A DNA stretch of 39,361 nucleotides, from the NCBI GenBank assembly GCA_000969725.1, contig JXSR01S019047.1. One strand, 5' to 3'. Positions within the stretch are counted from its first letter, which is position 1, and the number at the start of each line of letters is the position of its first letter. The notes under the pieces were generated by a model, which had not been told where the DNA came from, did no database searches, and saw nothing but the letters and a program-made list of their open reading frames with translations. The DNA is from Ophiothrix spiculata. Its lineage: Eukaryota; Echinodermata; Ophiuroidea; Amphilepidida; Ophiotrichidae. Of this stretch, positions 34,748-39,361 are shown in pieces. Position numbers and translations under genes: made by a program.

Positions 34748-34751
34748 TTAA

Positions 34752-35800
34752 TGCGTATGATCTGGTAACCAGCACACAAAGTTTGTGCATGTTTTCAATA
34801 TTCACACATTTTGACAAGATGCAACGCATCATCGTCAAAATTCCAAATACCCATTTCCATCACAAGCTAAATGAAAAGATTACAGCATGAAAGCAAAAAT
34901 AAAATGAAATTATTCCTCATAGTAAAAATGGCCACCACGTTTGTTTGGAACCAGATCGCACATGTTGGGCAATTTGCATGAATTATGAATTAAGAACAGT
35001 GCTTGCAATGGAAAACCTGCATAAGAAGCATAATTTCCCAGTATTTTCAATAAGCCTAAACACCAATATTTTAACATGATATAAAGTGAGATTTTTTTTG
35101 ATCAGGAGTATATGTAACAATTTTGTATGCATGGCTCTGCATCCAAAGTCACTTCACTAGTAACAAGAATTGAAACACTTATACATTTTGTCTCAAGTAC
35201 AGAAAAACACAATGAAATGTGTTATTTTTTGACAACCAATAGTTTGAATTATATTCTTCAGTTGGTTGAGGGATCCCTGACTATTAAAGAAACATGTTTT
35301 CTTTGACTAGCGAAAACATTTTGAACGATGATATTTTTTCAATTGGGTTGAGTGCCACCCATTGAGGTTGTTATATAAGCACTGATGGCAGTTGTACATA
35401 AACATCACGAAAATAAGACTAGGTATGGAGAAGTTGTTGATTTTTAACTTTTATATTTGACTATAGAAACAGAGTTTTTTAAGGTGTGGGTTGTTCCTTG
35501 AAGCTTTGAAATATAGAAGTATTTAACCCTTATCTACTAAAGGCCAAACACTATAGTCTTGAAATTTGCTGTATTCAAAATCTCTGTTTTTATGCATTTG
35601 ACCCTGAGACTCAAACCCCTCGCTTCCCAATCCAGTGTTATGCAATGCCAAGGGAGTGTGGCCTCAGCAGCAATTTGGTAACCATCATGTATGTCCTGGT
35701 AGGATTTCATAGGATTCAGCACTGTTAGGGTTAATATTCAAGATTACAAGTTATCAGTGCATTTTCTACATGTTTCTCATGGGAATATTTAGGTATTGGT
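34752..35800. other. Non-coding DNA with one SINE-like piece
   Basis: Apart from the tRNA-like fragment listed at 35595-35660, nothing is recognised. Confidence 0.5.
35595..35660 (-). repeat. tRNA-derived SINE-like fragment, minus strand
   Basis: On the minus strand GGGGTTTGAGTCTC (35606-35619) resembles a Pol III B box, with an upstream tRNA-like stretch (ACACTGGATTGGGAAGCG). No matching second copy was found in the window, so the assignment is tentative. Confidence 0.35.
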
Positions 35801-35804
35801 CATA

Positions 35805-35840
35805 CCATGGAAATAGTAGACTTATCTACTATTTCCATGG
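35805..35840. repeat. Perfect 16-bp hairpin, 4-base loop
   Basis: CCATGGAAATAGTAGA, loop CTTA, then the exact complement TCTACTATTTCCATGG. It ends 117 bp before the splice acceptor of the Eph-like exon. If the locus is transcribed, this hairpin sits in the pre-mRNA just upstream of the branch-point region. Confidence 0.95.
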
Positions 35841-35940
35841 TCATACTAGTCCTGCTAGTAGTAGTAATGGTAATGAAAAAAGAGAAAATGATTTTTGATG
35901 CCATGATACGCCGTATATCAATGTAAACAATAAGTTCTCA

Positions 35941-35957
35941 CTTTTTTCTCTTTTCAG
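35941..35957 (+). other. Splice acceptor of the Eph-like exon
   Basis: CTTTTTTCTCTTTTCAG is a near-ideal polypyrimidine tract and AG. It fixes the exon start at 35958 and the incoming phase at 1. Confidence 0.85.
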
Positions 35958-36113
35958 ATTGTGAAATTAACACCTTCAAGCCTGATGTTGGTGGTAGCTT
36001 CTGCAAACCATGCCCAAAAGACAGCCATGCACGAAGTAGAGGAATGTCTAAGTGTGCTTGCGTGGAAGGGCGATATAGGACGGACACCGAGACAGCAGAG
36101 TCGGACTGCACGG
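35958..36113 (+). CDS. Eph: Eph receptor tyrosine kinase, cysteine-rich (EGF-like) domain exon
   Basis: A 156-nt exon, phase 1 at both ends, between a strong acceptor and CGG|GTAAGT. It encodes 51 full residues. Cysteines lie at 1, 15, 18, 32, 34 and 50 of the domain (C-x13-C-x2-C-x13-C-x-C-x15-C). Thr5-Phe6-Lys7, Gly11, Pro19, Ser22, Gly28, Gly37, Tyr39, Arg40, Asp42 and Thr51 stand where vertebrate Eph receptors have them. In Eph proteins this segment lies outside the cell between the ephrin-binding domain and the first fibronectin III repeat. The related GCC2/GCC3 domains of other proteins are the alternative, but the exact spacing and the Y-R-x-D...C-T ending favour Eph. It is a partial gene: no ligand-binding, fibronectin, transmembrane or kinase exon was found, so neighbouring exons lie beyond the window or in small pieces I cannot see. 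Confidence 0.85.
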
Positions 36114-36179
36114 GTAAGTTTTACATTTGTGACCATCCATCTCAAACTAGCCCTAAAGTCGGCCATGCTCGCAATCTAG

Positions 36180-36251
36180 GATTGGTTAAATGTGCTTGTG
36201 TGGAAGGGCGATATAGGACGGACACAGAGACAGCAGAGTCGGACTGCACGG
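36180..36251 (+). CDS. Candidate mini-exon 1 (72 nt, phase 1-1)
   Basis: It is preceded by GCAATCTAG and followed by GTAAGT. In phase with the main exon it reads Leu-Val-Lys-Cys-Ala-Cys-Val-Glu-Gly and continues to the Cys-Thr end, reproducing domain residues 29-51. From TGTGCTTG to the donor it differs from the main exon at two bases, both silent (TGC/TGT, ACC/ACA). The acceptor has a weak pyrimidine tract and the upstream intron would be only 66 nt, so use is uncertain. Inclusion would add three cysteines, an odd number. Confidence 0.35.
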
Positions 36252-36312
36252 GTAAGTTTAACATTTGAGACCGTCCATCTCAACCCTAAAGTCGGCCATG
36301 CTCGCAATCTAG

Positions 36313-36384
36313 GATTGGTTAAATGTGCTTGTGTGGAAGGGCGATATAGGACGGACACAGAGACAGCAGAGTCGGACTGCACGG
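36313..36384 (+). CDS. Candidate mini-exon 2 (72 nt, phase 1-1)
   Basis: Identical at all 72 bases to mini-exon 1, while the intron pieces on either side differ by several substitutions and a 5-bp indel. It has the same weak acceptor (GCAATCTAG) and strong donor GTAAGT. The intron before it would be 61 nt, short even for compact introns. Confidence 0.33.
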
Positions 36385-36450
36385 GTAAGTTTAACATTTG
36401 AGACCGTCCATCTCAAACTAGCCGTAAAGTCAGATATGCTCGCAATCTAG

Positions 36451-36522
36451 GATTGGCTGAATGTGCTTGTGTGGAAGGGCGATATAGGACGGACACAGAG
36501 ATGACAGAGTCGGACTGCACGG
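36451..36522 (+). CDS. Candidate mini-exon 3 (72 nt, phase 1-1)
   Basis: It differs from mini-exon 2 at five bases. Two codons near the middle change Thr-Ala to Met-Thr, and Val-Lys before the first Cys becomes Ala-Glu. The three cysteines, the G-R-Y-R-T-D block and the frame are kept. The donor is GTAAGA, after which the repeat ends and unique intron begins. Confidence 0.33.
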
Positions 36523-37960
36523 GTAAGACTGTGTTTTCATATTACAAAGTATGTTGCAAATGCTTGATCTTTTTGAAAAATGAAATTGCATAAAGAGAAT
36601 TTTTAAATAAGATGTTAACAATGTCTAAAACCAGTGACATTTATTCATAATCTCTAAAAGTGCAAGCATTACAAGCATATACCGTAGAGAGTGTAACCCC
36701 ATTGTTGGTGGTGCAGTGATATTTTTTCCCTTTTTCCTTTTTCCCTCAACATGGTTGACTTATAATAACTTGCCATTCTGAAATAAAGATATAAGCAAAA
36801 AATATTTGCAGCAAGTTTTCTGATAGTTTGTTGCCTATCAATAATAATAATAAATGGAGGGTTAAAGGGGGGTTGAGGTGGGAGATGGTGAGATTTATTC
36901 TTTCACATAGTTTTAGTATGATTTTGCCCACACCCGTACATATGGTTTAGTACAGATTCCCCTTGTTAAGTTCCTTGGTACCACTGACTATGGAAGTATC
37001 TTGTTTATTTAACTTTTAAAAAATTGCTGTAACATCTGTGTTACTATAAAGCTAAAGTGGATTAACAATTTCCATTTGAATTGTCCTACAAATACCTAAC
37101 CCCAATGACATTTGATAGGCCATTGCTGTTAATTGAGATACCCTTAACACAAATGCTTTTAGGGATATTACAGATCTGTCAAATTCCATACAATATCAGC
37201 TATTATCAAAACATATGTTGTGCAAGACAAAATAAAGTGAGGGGGATGCTTGCCTTGTCAAAACATATCTTGACAGATCGTGTGCGGATGTTTCTCTAAA
37301 AGTCAAAGATAACTTATCAGGCTGCGATAGATAGGGCTATTTAGTCTTCAGGCCACAAGGTGTAGAGAAGGGTACTCACCACCAAACATACCCTACATTT
37401 TTTTTGGGACGGGTGTTTTTTTCTTGGGCTTCATTATTTCTGATGATAAAGGTCTATCTCTCTACCCAAATAAATTTGAGAGAAGTTTAACTTTACTGCC
37501 CGCTTTACTGACTTTTATTGATACCATTTAAGGAAAGCATCTCCACATACTAACTTGTACACCTGACTATTTTTGCTGTAACCATTCCCAGTTGTGAAAA
37601 ACAAAATCCTGGGTCCAAGTGCTTAGTGTTTAACTAGAACAACTTGTAGAGTATGGTTAAGTGGCCTGATATTTCGACTTTAAAAGTCTTAATCATAGGC
37701 GTAATGACAAGACAGACAACAAACACAACATTTATACAAGTAAGAAACAAAGGATATGTAAATGAGGTAAACACTCAAGTATGATGAAAACAAAAAGACA
37801 ATGACATCAAAGTAAAAATAACATGTGGTATGATTAGTGGAAGGAGAGAGAGAATGAACAGGAATTGATAAAAAAAAAGAACAACTTGTCATATCTAGTG
37901 TTTGCATAACTAATGTCATGAAAGCCGGTTGGGTTTGGCAGCAGTGCTGAAAGTGTTTTA
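36523..37960. other. Probable intron downstream of the array, nothing recognised
   Basis: AT-rich DNA without a supportable exon. A pyrimidine-rich tract at 36721-36748 is not followed by a close AG. A small (AAT)n run lies near 36841. The ORFs are short and unrecognised. Confidence 0.5.
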
Positions 37961-38040
37961 TGCTGGTACAACGTTTCGGGTGGCAACCCTTTAACGGGTA
38001 CAACGTTTCGGGTGGCAACCCTTTAACTGGTACAATTTGG
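37680..38040 (-). repeat. Probable transposon-derived segment with a 32-bp tandem repeat
   Basis: A 32-bp unit (TGGTACAACGTTTCGGGTGG plus CAACCCTTTAAC) occurs at 37964-37995 and 37996-38027, with the first eight bases again at 38028. The minus-strand frame through it is open for 109 codons (37689-38018), and another minus-strand frame reads Leu-Pro-Pro-Glu-Thr-Leu-Tyr twice. CpG is higher here than in the flanks. This suggests the tail of a mobile element, but I cannot assign a family, and the repeat itself is the only firm observation. Confidence 0.4.
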
Positions 38041-38548
38041 CAAGAGCAACTTTTTACATATAACTATATTGTCATACCTTTAATATTCCTTCAAATATTT
38101 CATAAAATGTTGTGAAAGCTGCTCTTACGACCTGTCACTAACTGTTGTTTGAAATGTTAAACTAGAACAACTTGTCATATCTCATGTTTACAGAAGATGT
38201 TTGGAAACAACGGAAACAAACATTCTGTTATCTGTCATACAGAACATTTCCTCAATCATAAAAATGGATATATGGAATCTAAGTGCAGTTTTTCGGTCTT
38301 CTCCAGAGCACATAAGTGTCCTCAATAAAAAGTTTATAATATAGTCTTTGTTAAATGTTCTCGGCATGTCCCCTCATATGTTGATGTCAGAGCAGGACTT
38401 TTTAGACTACCTGCAACTTATTTCTGGTACAGTGACCAGTCTTTTAAGTTCTTAATCTTTCACAGATTTGGAGAAGACCACCATAGAATTCTTCACTGTT
38501 TGTATGAAATTTGCAGTTGATATTTGTCATCTTCCTCATTGAGTCTAA
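38036..38548. other. Non-coding DNA, nothing recognised
   Basis: No exon, RNA gene or element recognised. AACTAGAACAACTTGT occurs near 37632 and again near 38159, a small direct repeat around the preceding segment. Confidence 0.45.
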
Positions 38549-38812
38549 GGCTGTGTTCACAAGCATTTACATTTATGATTATTTATTCCGCTCGTGGGCT
38601 GCTCATGAGCCGCTTTCAGTGTGAACGCTATTAGAAAGTGTCTTACTCATGATTTCAAGTGAATTGTGGATGTTTAGCTCATGAACCATTAACTCAAATT
38701 TGTGGTCATGTATAATTGTAATTACCAAATTAACTTGCTATAGAGCCCATTCTAGAGCTGCTCACGACTCACTCAACACCAGTAGTCATGACTAATATGT
38801 GTGAACACAGCC
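38549..38812. mobile_element. PIF/Harbinger-like MITE
   Basis: GGCTGTGTTCACA at 38549-38561 is exactly mirrored by TGTGAACACAGCC at 38800-38812. TAA stands directly outside both ends (38546-38548 and 38813-38815). A 3-bp T-W-A duplication with GG-starting ends is typical of PIF/Harbinger. The 264-bp element encodes nothing. Confidence 0.75.
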
Positions 38813-38815
38813 TAA

Positions 38816-39361
38816 TATAGCATCCGTTAAGAGTCTTTTTCATTGGAATAAAAATGTAGGCCAATAGCTATCTAGCAAAACAATGTATATTGCAATTGAA
38901 AATGGTTTCCAAGCTAAATTATTGTAATGGACCAAAACTTGAAACTCAATATCCTCCTGACCCACTTCGCTGACTTCTCTTATGAAAGATGAGCCGCACT
39001 CATGGTAGCTTGGATGTGTCGTTATGGATAACTAATACTATATAAATATACTGATTTACAAGGGTCTACTGGCTCTTTGCAAAAAGCATTTGGGTTTGAT
39101 AGTTGATACTGATTTTTAGCCTAGTTTTGAAAACTAGTTTATCTGACCTATTTCCAGGGGGGGGGGGACTCAGTTGTCCCTCGTAAGCATGTGTCACCAG
39201 AAAATATATGAAAAGACCCTATATGATATTGTAAAGTAAAAATCTTTTTAGTAGGATTTGATATCATTTTCCTTAAATACCACATATTTTATTAACCAAA
39301 ATGAATGGATTTGGTACTGAAAGCATTTTAGTTATTGATTGATTGATTGTTTTCCGATTTC
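38816..39361. other. Non-coding DNA to the right edge, nothing recognised
   Basis: Contains a run of about ten G near 39159-39168 and a short GATT repeat at 39338-39349. No exon recognised. Confidence 0.5.

Larger units (their letters stand above)
36021..36522 (+). repeat. Tandem array of the 3' half of the Eph-like exon with its donor, 4 copies
   Basis: The stretch from about CCCAAAAGACAGCCATGC in the exon through the donor and roughly 37 bp of intron is repeated. The anchor TGTGCTTG lies at 36053, 36191, 36324 and 36462, so the spacings are 138, 133 and 138 bp. The 133-bp unit lacks five bases (ACTAG) of the intron part. All four copies keep a GTAAGT or GTAAGA donor in the same position. 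The first-half exon sequence (cysteines 1, 15 and 18) is not copied. Confidence 0.95.

Noticed and set aside
35954..36397. Minus-strand ORFs opposite the Eph-like exon array
   Set aside because: They mirror the repeated exon; all splice signals and domain residues are on the plus strand.
36192..36401. 69-codon ORF crossing from one half-exon copy to the next in another frame
   Set aside because: It starts out of the Eph frame and enters it only because of the 133-bp unit; a shadow of the repeat.
1..39361. CRISPR arrays, operons, bacterial or phage systems
   Set aside because: No regularly spaced short repeats with unique spacers, no long ORFs and clear eukaryotic splice signals; the window is animal DNA.

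Overview
This window looks like AT-rich intronic and intergenic DNA from an animal, most likely a marine invertebrate. It has no operons, ribosome binding sites or long ORFs (the longest is about 112 codons). It does have GT-AG splice signals, tRNA-derived SINE-like pieces, non-LTR retrotransposon remnants, many small inverted-repeat elements (MITEs) and diverged tandem duplications. The species cannot be named from the sequence.

The one confident protein-coding feature is a 156-nt, phase 1-1 exon on the plus strand at 35958-36113. It encodes the cysteine-rich domain of an Eph receptor tyrosine kinase. All six cysteines, and the T-F-K, G, C-P, S, C-x-C, G-x-Y-R-x-D and C-T positions, fall at the spacing I know from vertebrate Eph receptors. 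Its 3' half, with the splice donor, is then repeated three more times at 138/133/138-bp spacing. Each copy forms a potential 72-nt phase 1-1 mini-exon. No ligand-binding, fibronectin or kinase exon is visible, so most of the window is probably one or more large introns of this gene.

A second structured region at 20.5-24.55 kb is an array of about 600-720-bp modules. The best copies (ATGs at 21038, 23115 and 23716) carry a 23-codon ORF that looks like a secretory signal peptide, followed by a strong GTRAGT donor. Two of the three also have a TATAAAAG box 61 bp before the ATG. Two other copies are degraded. These may be tandemly amplified alternative promoters and first exons. A rival reading is a symmetric 31-codon internal exon in another frame, and a third is non-coding repeat.

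Layout: 1-216, LINE reverse-transcriptase fragment (minus); 336-536, foldback MITE; 537-6566, mostly unique DNA with a 139-bp tandem duplication at 2.9-3.1 kb; 6567-7610, a large tandem duplication; 8.28 kb, SINE-like piece; 8.5-9.17 kb, nested repeats; 9.2-14.7 kb, nothing recognised; 14.8-16.3 kb, diverged repeats; 16640-17733, a 1.1-kb inverted-repeat element with four copies of one 15-mer; 20.5-24.55 kb, the module array; 25.2-25.9 kb, a LINE C-terminal fragment and a CT-rich minisatellite; 26.5-27.0 kb, foldback MITEs; 28.56-29.35 kb, a tandem repeat with a MITE inserted in one copy; 30.5 kb, a second MITE of that family; 33285-33609 and 34214-34747, two TTAA-flanked MITEs; 35.8 kb, a perfect hairpin; 35.96-36.52 kb, the Eph-like exon array; 38549-38812, a Harbinger-like MITE.

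If the two exon arrays belong to one gene, the locus could make secreted or membrane proteins with alternative 5' ends and variable cysteine-rich segments. That is inference and needs transcript data.
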